A DNA stretch of 64,000 nt, taken from Castor canadensis (Eukaryota > Chordata > Mammalia > Rodentia > Castoridae). This document shows positions 45,436-57,239 of the stretch, piece after piece. Numbering within the stretch: the stretch's first letter is position 1; every line of letters starts with the position of its first letter. The translations under genes and the position numbers were made by a program. The notes beneath the pieces were generated by a model. That model had not been told where the DNA came from. It saw nothing but the letters and a program-made list of their open reading frames with translations, and ran no database searches. The stretch is taken from positions 24,070,001 to 24,134,000 of the forward strand of contig NC_133392.1 of the NCBI RefSeq assembly GCF_047511655.1, given 5' to 3'.

Positions 45436-45887
45436 TTAATTCAGATCTCTACTTTTCACTCCCAAGAATCACATGTATAAGAGTAAAAATACATATATTT
45501 ATTCAATGCCTGTGTTAGTCACCAAATAGTATATGTCTTTTAGTATTTCTGGTCCCCTAATTCTGAGAAGTTCCTTTCTACAAAAGGGGCCTCTCCCATG
45601 TGTGTACTCTGTCCATAGTCTATGTCCTGACATTGATAAGTGGGTCAGAAAAAGGCATTGAACTTAGTATGGGATAATAAAATTTATCCTGAATATTTGA
45701 AGCAGGATTTACATATACTAGTCAGTTTGGGTAGGTGTTAAAATTAACAACTATTATAAAGTCTGAATAAGTGTGGCCACACTTGTCATACTCGTAAAGC
45801 CAGGTACTGAATATGGTAATATGAAATGTCAACTGAAAGAAACCAGAGATGAGAGACCATGTGGCACTCAAGAAAATTAAATGAACT
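45436..45887. other. Unique sequence
   Basis: No feature recognised. Confidence 0.4.
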
Positions 45888-45987
45888 GTGGGATGGTGCA
45901 GCACTATAAATTCAGCACTCAAGAAGATGAGGCAGGAGGATTGTGAGTTTGCATGTAGCCTGAACTACACAGAGACACCCTATCTGA
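45888..45987 (+). mobile_element. B1/7SL-like SINE
   Basis: 'gggatggtgcagcactataaattcagcactcaagaagatgaggcaggaggattgtgagtttgcatgtagcctgaactacacagagacaccctatctgaaaag' is a sense B1-like unit (ggtggcacatgcctgtaatcccagcac / gaggcaggaggat / gccagcctgggctaca / gagaccctgtctc). Confidence 0.75.
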
Positions 45988-46110
45988 AAAGAAAGGAAAG
46001 ATGGAAGGGAAGAAACAAGGGAAGGGAGGGAGGGAAAGAGAGAGGAAGGTAAAGAGTTTGAAAAGGTTAGGAAAGAGAAACAAGGGAAAGAAAAGAAGAA
46101 GTGATGGTGT
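45988..46110. repeat. Purine-rich SINE tail (GAAA/GGGA)n
   Basis: A long aagga/gggaggga/gaaa tract continuing from the SINE 3' end; a degraded, expanded A-tail. Confidence 0.8.
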
Positions 46111-46149
46111 ATTTGCAGACAGTGTGCTGGCTATGACTAAATGGCAGCA

Positions 46150-46520
46150 CTGTGTGGAATAAACATTTTAACACCTTATCTTGTGTAATTCTCACAATAG
46201 CACTATGCTCTAGGTCACAATGAGATCCCAGGATGAGTGTGACATAAATTATGTGGGAATATGTTAGAAATCCAAATTCCCCGTCCCCACCCTAGAATTT
46301 CTGAAGCAGATGCTGTCAAGATCCAGCAATTGCCTGGCACACTGGCCCCAGATCGCTAAGTGATTCTGATATACACAAATATTTGTGTTTCCCTGCATTA
46401 TGTCTTTCTTAAAGATGCAAAAGTTGAGAGCAAAGGAATTTATCTATTTTCCATTAAAGTCACCCAGCTTAAACATAAAAAGGACAGTTGAAAACTCTTG
46501 TCCTTCTCACACTGATATTC
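46150..46520 (-). mobile_element. MIR split by a MER5A insertion
   Basis: The left piece (46150-46225) is 'aacaccttatcttgtgtaattctcacaatagcactatgctctaggt'. The right piece (46390-46520) is 'aagatgcaaaagttgagagcaaaggaatttatctattttccattaaagtcacccagctt'. Together they make one antisense MIR. The DNA between matches MER5A. Confidence 0.6.
46245..46385 (+). mobile_element. MER5A-like hAT-Charlie element inside MIR
   Basis: It reads 'gggaatatgttagaaatccaaattccccgtccccaccctagaatttctgaagcagatgct', then 'taagtgattctgatatacac'. This matches the MER5A strings tgttagaaatgcaga / ccccaccccagacctactgaatcaga / ggtgattctgat. The flanks are the two halves of one MIR. Confidence 0.6.
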
Positions 46521-46579
46521 AACCCTGAACTAATATAATAAATTACCCTTCTCTGATACAGCGTTTATTGTATTTCTTC

Positions 46580-47130
46580 TTTCTCAGAGTCTTGGCTCCT
46601 AAGCAAATAAGATATTAGGCTGGAAACTGAATTCTCCCAGGGAAAGGAACAAGAGAGGATGGTAATAACGCCTTTCTACCAGGCCACAGAAAGAGGCAGC
46701 TGCAGAATGTATTCACCTCCATGTAAACAGCTCACCAAGAGGGTGGGTGTTTAGCAAGGCAATTGGGGTGAAAGCCCTGAAAAATGCCCTAGTCTTTCCC
46801 TGCCGGGTTTATGAACCGCTTGGCAGGCTAACAGCAGAACATTATATGTAATTGCTGGTTTACTCTACCTTGCCTGCCTTTTATTTTCACAAGGAATCCT
46901 TGTTATTCAGTGGAATTAGCAAAGAAAACCATTAAGTGCTAGCTACAAAGACTGCACAGTATTTATTCCAGTAATAAAAATTCTAATCTTGCAATAACAT
47001 GGCAATCTTTGGGAAGCACTGGCTGATGGAATCCAAGTCTGGCAAAATTAACCTTGTTTGGTGGTGTTTATTATTATGGTGCTTATGAGAACCTGGGAGG
47101 AGAGGGGAGTTTGCTTGCCAAGTAAGCACT
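46580..47130. other. Unique, higher-complexity segment; candidate conserved non-coding element
   Basis: Repeat-free by eye, less AT-rich than its surroundings, with several retained CpGs ('aataacgcc', 'gccgggtttatgaaccgc') and a forkhead-type TGTAAACA at about 46722. It contains no open frame of note. Function is not shown by sequence alone. Confidence 0.3.
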
Positions 47131-50100
47131 TTTATAAAACAAAACAAATTCTCTTTCACAGAATCCTAAAATGAGAAAAATAAGGAAACTGCAATCAGGA
47201 TCAGAGAGCAGAAACAGCAAGCAGGCAGTGTGTGGCAGTGATGTGCTCTTGACAAATAGGTAAAGTAGTTTGCCACCTGGTCCTATTTTTCTCTTCCTGA
47301 GGTGCCTGATGCCACCGACACACCTATGTCTCTCAGAACCATTTACGATTTGGTAAAAACCAATCTTTACTTAAACATTCATTGAATATTTTCATAGAAG
47401 ACCTTATTATTCAGCTCCTCCAACCCTCTTACTTTTCAGGGGGCAAAGAAGTTACATGAGTTATCAAAGACAGAGGATCAGGACTTTATGTAATATCTCT
47501 TGGTTGTCTCTTCCCCTTTCTTTTCCCACAGTTTCATCAATTAATGTTGTTTTCCATATCACTACTTCTTCATAGAACAGACTTAACAGGGATCTCTTGA
47601 TCACATTAAAGTTGAACCATAAATTCAGAATTCCTTATTTCAGAAGCAGAAATCTCATTGGTATTTATTGATTAGGATAGCAGTGGCTTCTTTCCTGATC
47701 TAAAAGATGCTTTAAAATTCAAATTCACAGTCTAAGAAGAATCCAGAATCTGCCATCTGTAGACTGAGGACAACCTATTTTTCTCATCCTGCATGCCTCC
47801 AGAGGCATTAACTACAAACTTGCTTGCCTTTGTTTCTTAAACAATGGCTTTGGTTACTGCAAGAATTTAATAAGCTTCCTATAAAGCCTTAGTTCTAATA
47901 GTGGAAACATGAGACTGATCTGTTGTGACTGCATATATAACTAACACCCCAATTCACCCCGAGACTCTAGGATCTCTGAGAGGCAGCTTAATTTTATACA
48001 TAGATTCCCATCAAAACACAAGTCTCATTGCCATCAATAGGAGAGAGAATCATAAAAACTAGACAGAAATTACTAACTGGTGTCCAAACGGGAAAGAACA
48101 CACATTGCAAAGTACCTAATATGATCATCAAAGCACAAATAGAGATAAAAATGATTTCAATTTAATGTTACATCTTGTATCTTTTCTCATGCACTCCTGA
48201 TTTAGCATGGATTCTTAAAGAGTGACAGTGTTTCATATTTCATATTACTTTACTTAGTCAAAAGGAGAGTAGATTCCTTTGATTTTAGCATGATTACATA
48301 TTAACTCATTTATACAATTCATATTAAATTTAGTTAGCCATAATTAACTTAGATTTTAACCAGCTGTAAGATTGATTCGTAGTTTATGTATAGGATGAAG
48401 AATAAATAGTGTTCCTGTTTTCATGCCCACTGAGAAAGTTTTTGTGAATGCTTCCATACACAATGTACCCATTTGTGGTCATTAGTAATCATTAGTAAGT
48501 GAATATGTGCTTTAAATTCTTAAGTATGAATTCATCCAAATTCAGTCAGCAGTTCAGCTCATTAATGTCCACATTAATTCCTATACTGCTACCACTTCTT
48601 ACACAGTCCATGCCTTTAATCCTTTCCCTCCTTCTTGACCTGTCCTGCTATCTTCAGTGGAACATGATGGACTTCATAAAATTTTTGAAATAGAAGGGAT
48701 ATATCAATTCTCTAAATTCTTTTCAGACAACATATTGTCAGGCCATGGACTCTGACTCTGTTATTGCATTGCTCATAATAGCATGGTGGCACGAAGGAGG
48801 GAACTTAAGCGTTGCATTTTCAGGACAAGCTTTTAAGCCATCTCTTAGAAACAACAGTTCATACGGTAAGTGACACTTAGTGGAAAAGACACATAAAGAA
48901 ACATTATGCATTAGTTTTCTGATAGTGTCCTTGTACCACCATCCAACCATTCCCCAGTATATATAAACATACACACAACTTGAAACACACAAAAACATCC
49001 TGGAATTGTACAGAATTAGGTCTCTTGCTATTATCACTTACATTATAGTTACTAATATTTCATCTGGATTTTAGCAATTCTCTCAGAGATGATGCCCTAA
49101 AAAGGTTTTATCATCTTTCTTTAATAAACACTAAGGAATAGATTCTTTACTTTCTTTATTTCTTTACATTGGAACAGGATAAAAGTGCTCGTATGTCAGA
49201 AAGACCAATCTTTCTGTTTGAGTATTTTGCAGACAATTAAATCTGAAAACAGGAGATCCTTCTACTATGTGAACTGTCTTGGATGAGATTAAGATATTTA
49301 TTATTTCTCAAAGGATGAAATAAATACAACTATGGATAAACAATCATATTGTAATGTTTTATAATATCTTTCTTTAATATAACCACAGTGGAAAGGCATT
49401 TAAGAGAAGGTAACGTTTTTAAGTCATTACACTGTTCTATTTCCCACACTCTTGTTCAACAGCAGTGCTTTTAGCTGTTCATCCTGCCACCCACACAGCA
49501 CCTCACACATGTGTAAAGGTTAAAGCTGCATAATTATGATAGAAGCACATAAAAGCTACATACCCTGATGTATTCAACATATAATATTGGAGAATAAGGG
49601 ACAATATACAGACAGAAAGAAAGAGAAAGAGAGAGATTTTTCCTGTCATTATAAAGAATTTATTGCAAAAATTGAAGTTTTTGACCTTGATCTGTTAGTA
49701 GGCATATGTTACCAAGTAGGCTAAAAGCAAATCTGCCCCTTGGACAGGAAAGCAACTTTATTTCACAGACATGCAGCTACCATCTATCTAGCCACACTCA
49801 AGTTAACATCTGTAATCATTTTAACTCACCACCATGGGTATGCAGATCTTAGGAAACAAAGGTTGATCCAAATGATCCTCTTTCAAATTGACTTTAGGAA
49901 AGGTATTCATCTAGGCATATAACCAGCATAAAGTAAATGTGCTTGAGTGAAATTAATTTTATCCAGGAAATAATTATGTTAGAGATGTACCATAGTATTA
50001 ATTTGAACTACAAATATATTTTGGGTGAGTTCCTAAAAATTCATGAAGTCTTAGAAAAAGAGTACTCCCACTTAATTGAGAAATGGTTCTAGAATATATA

Positions 50101-53100
50101 ACTGATAGAGAGATTAGATTAGATTGAAAAGTGAGTGAAAAATACTTATAGAGAAGGAATTTTAATGGCTATGACCTTACAAATAAATAGAAAATCAGTT
50201 GTTGAGTGTAACCTGCACATTGTAACTGATAGCTAATTTTGACTAGATGTCTAATGCTTATGTATGTAGTCATATGTTAGATTCTTCTTGCTTTTGAATG
50301 TAAGGAACCTATAATGGCAAAATCTCAGGCATGATTCCAGCAGCAGCACTGTATTTCATGGAATAGCAATTTTCTTGATTGCAACAAAATGATAATTCTT
50401 AATATTTTGATGTGATATTTATTGATTTCTTATAACAAGTCTAAATTGAAATAGAAAAGAAGGAAAAGAACTTATAGCCCCAAGGTATATAATATTAGGA
50501 CTGTGGGAAATCTTAAGAGTCATTTAACATGAAATACCGGTACCATGTCTAACACCAAATAAGTCCTCAAAAATGCCAATTTTGTAAGTGAGGAAATTAA
50601 TGCTCACAAAAAAATACAGCCTATACCTAAAATCTGTTTGTTCTGACTCATCTTTCAGAATATCTTTGCATGTTAATTCCTGAACTGGAAAGTCACAGAG
50701 CTAAAGGCATCCACTAGACTTGAAGGGGAAGTTTTGTGACTCCTAGTCACAGACATGGTTGCCAGGATTCAACCATCCTGTTCATTCTTGCTCTACTGCT
50801 ATTCACTTTCTCCCAACTTAAGCCACAGAAACTTTTATTTGTGAGATTCTATCTCTTTGTATAAGTTAAATACCTTTTTTGATACTGAAGGTTTATGGTT
50901 ACTTTTAAACAGAGATATTGAGGGCTTCAGAATGCTTTTAGAATACTTGCTCATTTTTCAAGCATTCACACAGGCTTTTGTGACAAAAAGGATAATGTTG
51001 ATGAATGTGATGATGATGACTATGATAGTTCACAAATGTTTCAGTCTCACTGCGCTAGGCACATTGCCATCCCAACACCTCTACTATTACTCTCCATTTA
51101 AAATGGTGACCAAGATGAAGAGCGATTACATAGGCGTATGCCAGAATCCAGAGCAAATTCCAGGTCTGACTGATTCAAAGCATATGGCCTTAAGCATTGC
51201 AAAATATCACCACCCTAAGGGGCAATCAGAGAAGTTATCCTCTCACCCCAAACGCAGGTAGATCAATGGAAATTTCCTCAGAATACTCTTGCTGATGGTC
51301 TTTCTCCAAAAGAGTCAGAGATGTTCTTATTCATCCATCACAGTTTTCATGAAAAGCCCCACAGGATGATACATTATTGGTCTTAGTGATTAGGTGAGAA
51401 AATTGAAAAAGAAAGGCATGGTTAAGGTCATTGATGAGGTCTATAATTGAATTACCCTAATCCCATTCAGGTTCCTAATTTATGTATCTTCTCACAAAGA
51501 ATTATGTATACCATATTTAAAATATGTAATCTGCATATAAAGCACTCTTTGCTATTTAAATTTTATTTTAGTTTTAATTTCTTCCATTCTTGAAGTTATC
51601 AATAAATCTCCATGCACTTGCCTTTCTTAAGTAAGCTGATGAGTAATATATGGGTGCAGAACAAATAAAAAAGAACACACAGACAATGTTAGTATGTAGC
51701 CACAAAAGTGAAAATAAGAGATTTGACTTTTATTTGTAATAGTGAAAGCATTACAAAGCCCTCTAGATTTCTCAACCTGATCCAGTTATATTGAAAATCC
51801 AATAAATTCCTAGACACTTGGAATTCTTCATCTCATTTCAGAAGTTTTCCCAGATTGACTTTGCCAGTCAAATTCTTTCCTTGGCATTATTATTTAAATG
51901 TAAGACCATTCACTGTTAAGTAATCTGGCTCTATTGGTAGGCTAGAGAATGGGGAGGACAGAGGGGGCATAGGTTCATTATCTCTGATTAATCATACCTG
52001 GATGGACTTCCAGCAGAGCAAAATCCTAGGTTCCTCTCAGCAAGAAACTCTGACATTCAAGGGAACTAAAAATGTCATTTTAAAATATTAACATTGAGTG
52101 TTACACTACAACATATAATAATTTATCCTAAAAAAGTGGGGTTGGGATAATGCTGAGGTTTGAATGATAACATTTACTTTTAATTTTATTGTTTATCATT
52201 ATGCTTACCATTGTTACAGCATTAATGCACATTCACAAGGTAAAGTATTCAACAATGACAATTCACTAGGAAAAGCAGAAGTCTTCACAATGGCTCCAGT
52301 GATGGTATTTGTGATGTCCTTGTTTTATACATCAGAAATTAAGAGATAGCAGGGTTTAAGTGATTCGCCCAAGGAGTTAATTACAATTAAGCCATACTTT
52401 CATGTACACATGCTTCCAAAAGGAATGCAGTCACTATTTTATCTGTTGTGGCTATTTGTTCCATGGGTAAGAACGAACTTTCATTTTAAAGAGATGCATC
52501 AGATTTACATGTAGGAAAGAAATACAGATTAATCTAGTGTCCAAAGTGCTGAATTCCACTGAAATAAATCAAACGCAAGAACTGAAATCCCAAGGAATAT
52601 TTAGAAGAAAGTTGATGCAGAAATGGAGGCTGAATGTTTAACAGACTCTTTGGTCTTCACTACCCTCTCATCACTGCCTGGCTCAAACATTGTCTTGGAC
52701 TCATCTTTCACACATAGCAAGTGTACCATATCTTCCTAGGAAAATGTAATAGATATATAAGAAAAGCTATGATTTCTTTTCCCCTTGAAGTAGCTGTCCC
52801 TTTGCACAGAGTTTACATTAATTTTTCTCCTGTTCTTCTTTTAGTGAATTCCAAGATATTGCAAGACTATATAACTTGCTTCCAGAGTAACCTGAAATGG
52901 AAATTAAGAAAAAAAGACAACCACTGCTTTTCAATTTGGTCTCTCTCCTTGGTTTTCCTTTATTTATTTTGCTGTCCTTTCTGTGTTGGTCATACATTTT
53001 ACCTCCAATCCTTTCTAGGTCTCAAGGAATTTCATATTTAAAATCAGGAAGTGAGAAAGAGTTAGGGTGGACAGAAAGTTTCCTTTTCCCAGTCTGCACT

Positions 53101-53984
53101 ACTATAAACAGAGATAAAGTATAGTACTTTTACTTTCATCATAGCCACTGCCTCTTTAAGGCAAAAATAATGAATTTGACAGATCTTTCTCACTCGACTA
53201 CTTCTATGAGAGGTTGCTTAGCAACCACAGGACATTGGAGAGAGGGCGATGTCAGAGCACTTGCAGAAAGAACGAGCTATCATTAATTCTGCAGATGTTA
53301 AATATGATCCATTCTCTGTCTTCTTTTCTTTCGTGTTACCTATCAGTCATTTCAAATGGTAAGTCCTTCTGCCACCCAGAATGCAAGATTTACTATTCCA
53401 TCCTTTACCCTCCAAGCCAATCATCTGACCCAGCTAAAGAAAAGGGATGTATCACAGAGTAAAAAGAGTGTTACAGTTAAAAATAACAACAGCCTATTTG
53501 AATCTTACACTTCTGATCTTTTTCACATTTTTTTCAGGTGAAAAAAGAACTAATTAGAAAAACAAGATATTTCAATATTTGTATTTGATAATTTTTATTT
53601 TGCATATTTATTTGCAGTAGGATTTTGGATATATTCTGTTGTACACAGATGGGTTTGACTTTATTAGAAATTTATTGTATGAATCTTTTAGTCCATTTCT
53701 ATGAGCTTCTGATACTCTTGAAAGCTTTGAACCACAGGATTCTGTTATTATTTCATACATTTAAAGATACATATACATAAAAATTCTTATTAACATTTAT
53801 GTGACCAACATCTCTTTGTGATTTCAAAAAGTTCTACTTCCTAGTCCTGGACATAAATAGGTAATTTTAAAAAAAACCAATTCAACAAACACAAAATCTG
53901 GGAGATCAAATTTACCTCCTAAAATAAACAGTAGCCAATGAGAACAAATATTTATCATGTGTATATGCCAAGTTCAGAGATAAT
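47131..53984. other. Long unique AT-rich region, about 6.9 kb
   Basis: I recognise no gene, RNA or confident repeat. A weak antisense MIR-like stretch lies at 52240-52390 ('cttgttttatacatcagaaattaagagatagcagggtttaagtgattcgcccaagg'). Open frames (for example 134 codons at 50857-51261 and 106 codons at 52721-53041) have no domains. An intron or intergenic stretch is most likely. Confidence 0.4.
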
Positions 53985-54140
53985 TGCTTTCATAAAGTAT
54001 TTCATTTAATTTTCATAGCAACTCTATGCAGTGCTGTATTGCTATTGGCAACTTTAAGAAAAAGGAAACCAAGTTCTACAGTCTTATTCAGGATTACAAT
54101 AACTTCCATTGTGGAAGGAAAGACTTAAGACTAATGGGCC
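53985..54140 (-). mobile_element. MIR SINE relic
   Basis: Antisense MIR order: 'gtatttcatttaattttcatagcaactctatgcagtgctgtattgctattggcaactttaagaaaaaggaaaccaagttctacag'. The final core block is weak. Confidence 0.5.
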
Positions 54141-54227
54141 CACCCTACTTTGCCAAGGTAGGAACTCCAACACTATTCTTTCTTTAAATATTCAGGGTGC
54201 CACAATTTATTATTCTAATATGCTTGC

Positions 54228-54392
54228 TAAAAAAAAGAAAGGAGAGAGAAGAAGGAAGGCAGGATAAAAGGAAAAAAGGAAAGAAAGAGATAAAATGTTA
54301 TTTGGGTCTTGCAAAAGAGAAGTAAGAGGAAGACAAAGAGAGGAAGAGGAGAAGAGAAGGAAAAAGAGAGATTGAGAAAGAGAAGGAAAACA
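54228..54392. repeat. Purine-rich low-complexity tract
   Basis: A dense A/G strand of gaaag, gaagg, ggaag and gagag units over about 165 bp. There is no SINE head beside it. A long homopurine run of this kind could form triplex DNA. Confidence 0.8.
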
Positions 54393-54534
54393 GTGGCACT
54401 AGCATGCTGTCACCTTCCAACAAGTGTCAAAAAAAAATCCTCAAATCATCAGTATACTTCCACATGAGGGACTCCAGGAAACACAAGTGTTAAAATCTAA
54501 GATTATTGATGCTATAGTAAAAGCATTCATGTTT

Positions 54535-54650
54535 TCAAAGCAGTCAGACCTGATTTCAAGTCCAGCCTCTTCCTATCTTTCACTCAGCAAGTAGGCTAAG
54601 TCTCTTCTCTAAAAATAAGATTTACAATTTATGAAATGATTATATAACTA
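54535..54650 (+). mobile_element. MIR relic
   Basis: 'caaagcagtcagacctgatttcaagtccagcctcttcctatctttcactcagcaagtaggctaagtctcttctctaaaaataag' resembles the sense MIR 5' half (agtcagactgcctgggttcgaatccc / cactta / cctctctgtgcctcag). Diverged. Confidence 0.45.
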
Positions 54651-54829
54651 CTGGATTTATTTTGAGAAATTGGGATCACATAGTCCTTATATATAAAAGA
54701 TACTTTCTATACATAAAAGACATTTTAAAAATTAGTTAATATTTTAGAACAATGAAATAAATGTGAAAAAAGGTCTATGAAAAATTTGAGAAGAACAAAC
54801 AAACTGTCATAGTATGAGAAATCCCCTGA

Positions 54830-54932
54830 GTGCTCCCTTTAGTCGCACCTATACTAAAACTGGAATGGTGCAGAGAAGATTTGTATGGCCCCTGAACAAG
54901 GATGACATGAAAATTTGTGAAACTTTGCATTA
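54830..54932 (+). pseudogene. U6 spliceosomal snRNA pseudogene
   Basis: Almost the whole U6 sequence is recognisable in order. A mutated 5' stem-loop ('gtgctccctttagtcgcac') leads to 'atactaaaactgga', 'cagagaagatt', 'atggcccctg', 'caaggatgaca', and a 3' end 'aatttgtgaaac' followed by six As. The invariant ACAGAGA box and most of the U4/U6 pairing region persist, but changes are spread throughout. The trailing A-run replaces the T-run a U6 gene needs, and I see no PSE/TATA upstream. It is a retrocopy made by L1 machinery, not a functional gene. Confidence 0.9.
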
Positions 54933-54939
54933 AAAAAGG

Positions 54940-56348
54940 AATCTCTCAAAACTGCTCATTACTGATATCCATAGTTCCTCAGTCACATATGCTTTTTTTA
55001 TTTTTCATAAAACTGATACTAATATATTCTTCAAATACAGATATTCAGTGATCTATAAACATGGCAACACCTTTCCTTAAAGGCCTACTTGTGCATGTAC
55101 TATGTGCTGTACTCTATGTTCAATTCACTTGCAAAGAGAACACAGCATCTTTCACCTAGGATTACAAAGGGGGAGAGAAGTCAGTGTACAAAGACATATG
55201 ACCAGGCAAACAAAGAAAATTCTCAGCAGAGTTTGGAGAAGAAAGACATCAGAATAAAGCTTTCAAGAGAAATAAAATATGAATATGGCTCCTATAGGCT
55301 TTTTGTTGACTTTTCCTCAAGTACTTGTCCCATTTATTACAATGGAATCTTATGGTCCTATTTCATTTGTGGGACTTCTTCTCCCCCACCCCACCTCTAT
55401 CTCAACCCTTGATCACTCTATCAGGAGGTACTTGAGCACTTGTAATATCTGGCCAGTCAACAGAGCCAAGGCCCCTGGCCATATGTTTAGCCCACAAGAA
55501 ACCACTCAGACCAACAAGACCAGTTCTGTCTTTGATCCAACAGGGAAACTACATTCCTCTTCTATAGAAGAAGCCATTCCTTTCTACTGCATGACTCTGT
55601 TTCTACATCTAAGCTCCATTCTCACATAGCTATTATAGATGACATGTTTAACACTGAATCCAACTGTGTTTGAAACGAAGCCTTCATCCCTGGACTTGTC
55701 CCTGTATCTTAATTATTTAAGTCTCTATATATTTTTTCTTAGCACTTTTTGTTGATTTCATTTACATTTGAGGGGAGTTAAACACAGTTTATATTCCTAA
55801 CTGATAAGTTTTTAATAGCAGCTAAAATTTGAGCAGATGGAAAGGATGGAGAGGGTCATAAAAGAGTAAGAAAACCATAGGCTAGGGCAAAGGCTGAAGG
55901 AAGTGTTTCAGGAGGCAGGAGCCCATGAACTGGTCAACATCCTGCTGCCTTCCTACTCATTTGCACTGATCCATGTCCTTATCTACTGGTGTCTCTGAGC
56001 TAAATGACTTCAACTGTTTTACAGTTTATGCTCAGGGACTTTCGACCAACTCCGGGATGCTGACCTCAGGCTTTTCATGTGGTTTCTGTCTTTTCCTCTG
56101 TAGCCATCTGGACCTCAATAAAGAAGAGAATGCATTTAGTGTTACTGCATAAAGAGGCAGATGTAGCCCTATCAAATGACTCAATAAAGTTAATTAGATG
56201 TGCTAAATCCTTTCTATTCACATCTACCTGCTAAACCTGAAAAGGCTCCTGGAGAGACTTACTTGTCAGGTTCATTACCCACCACACACCTCTCATGAAG
56301 AGAGGAGGAAGAACACATATTGCTGGAAAAGCACTAGAATTCTTTTCA
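54940..56348. other. Unique sequence
   Basis: No recognised feature. The overlapping frames at 55089-55412 and 55279-55629 lack domains. Confidence 0.4.
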
Positions 56349-56560
56349 TTTCTTTTTCAATACTAGGGTTTGAACTCAGAGTTTGTGCCTGCTATGCGGG
56401 TATTCTACCACTTGAGCCACACTCTCAGGTTTTTTTTTTCTACTTTGGTTTTCAAAGTAGGGTCACATGCTAATTTTGCCTGAGCCAAAAAGATGATTCT
56501 CTGACCTCCACCTCCTGAGTAACAGGAACTACAGGTGCACACAACCATACCTAAATCTTT
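56349..56560 (-). mobile_element. Composite rodent SINE
   Basis: The plus strand has the antisense ID-like unit 'actagggtttgaactcagagtttgtgcctgctatgcgggtattctaccacttgagccacactc', a T-run linker, then a decayed antisense B1-like unit ('gattctctgacctccacctcctgagtaacaggaactacaggtgcacacaaccatacct'). Third copy of the layout at 4936 and 45236, all on the minus strand. Confidence 0.75.
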
Positions 56561-56587
56561 CCTTATCAGGATACTTCCTCTTGGGAA

Positions 56588-56653
56588 GGGGTATAGCTCA
56601 GAACTAGAGCACTAGCCTAGCATGTGCAAAGCTCTGGACTCAATCTCCAGCAT
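56588..56653 (+). mobile_element. ID-type SINE (tRNA-derived)
   Basis: 'gggtatagctcagaactagagcactagcctagcatgtgcaaagctctggactcaatctccagca' is a sense ID element. The A box is seen as 'tagctcagaactagag' and the B box as 'ggactcaatctcc' (mutated from ggttcaatccc). It ends in a CA-rich tail. Mutations in the B box argue against present RNA polymerase III activity. Confidence 0.85.
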
Positions 56654-56689
<36 letters not shown>

Positions 56690-56700
56690 CGCATGCATGC
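56654..56700. repeat. (CA)n tail of the ID SINE
   Basis: About 14 CA units then 'acgcacacacgcatgcatgc'; the expanded 3' tail of the ID element. Confidence 0.9.
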
Positions 56701-56869
56701 ACAAAAGATATTTCCCCTTTTGTGCTTCTTCTAGAGAGTTTAGTGAGTAGATAAAGGAATGTGTATATCATTTAACTAGAGAAAAAAGTAATCTGGACTT
56801 ACTCCTCCCATATGTCAGCTCACTGCCTTTCCTTCTACTCTACACCATCAGTGTTAAGGGCTGGAATTC

Positions 56870-57060
56870 TGGCCATTCATGCAATGCCTTTGTTCTCCCT
56901 TTTCCAACTCACTCATTATAGGCACAGTTCAAATCCCACCTACTCCAAATAAACTTCCCAGAAAACATCAGCACTAGAGGGAGCTGTGGGACATGCCTGA
57001 CAGCTATGGAGTCATGTCACTAGTAATTCATTACTAATAGCACAGTCCTTTATGAATAGT
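56870..57060 (+). mobile_element. Possible L2 fragment
   Basis: 'ctcattataggcacagttcaaatcccacctactccaaataaacttcccagaaaacatcagc' resembles the L2 block 'ggcacagctcaaatgccacctcctccaggaagccttccctga'. Short, with uncertain ends. Confidence 0.45.
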
Positions 57061-57239
57061 TAATATTTTCACAACTTATATCATACTCATTTCACCCTGT
57101 AGAAATTTTAATCTCATTCCTTTTGCTCTGTGCTTTCTGGAAGAAAGAGAGGGAGGACTAGGGTTAATGTGGTCAGAAATTGCATGTAAGGACTGTCAGA
57201 AAATGCTCTCATTTCTCTCTTACATATCCCAAATCTCAC

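Noticed and set aside
46580-47130. CpG island or promoter
   Set aside because: CpG number is modest and there is no TATA, exon or bidirectional transcript evidence; kept only as a conserved-element candidate.
50857-51261. 134-codon plus-strand frame
   Set aside because: No domain; it contains a run of simple GATGATGAT-coded residues and no exon signals I can defend.
54830-54932. Functional U6 snRNA gene
   Set aside because: Many substitutions, A-run instead of T-run at the 3' end, and no visible PSE or TATA box upstream.
55089-55629. Two overlapping plus-strand frames of 107 and 116 codons
   Set aside because: Different phases over the same DNA, no domain, no sign of a processed pseudogene tail.
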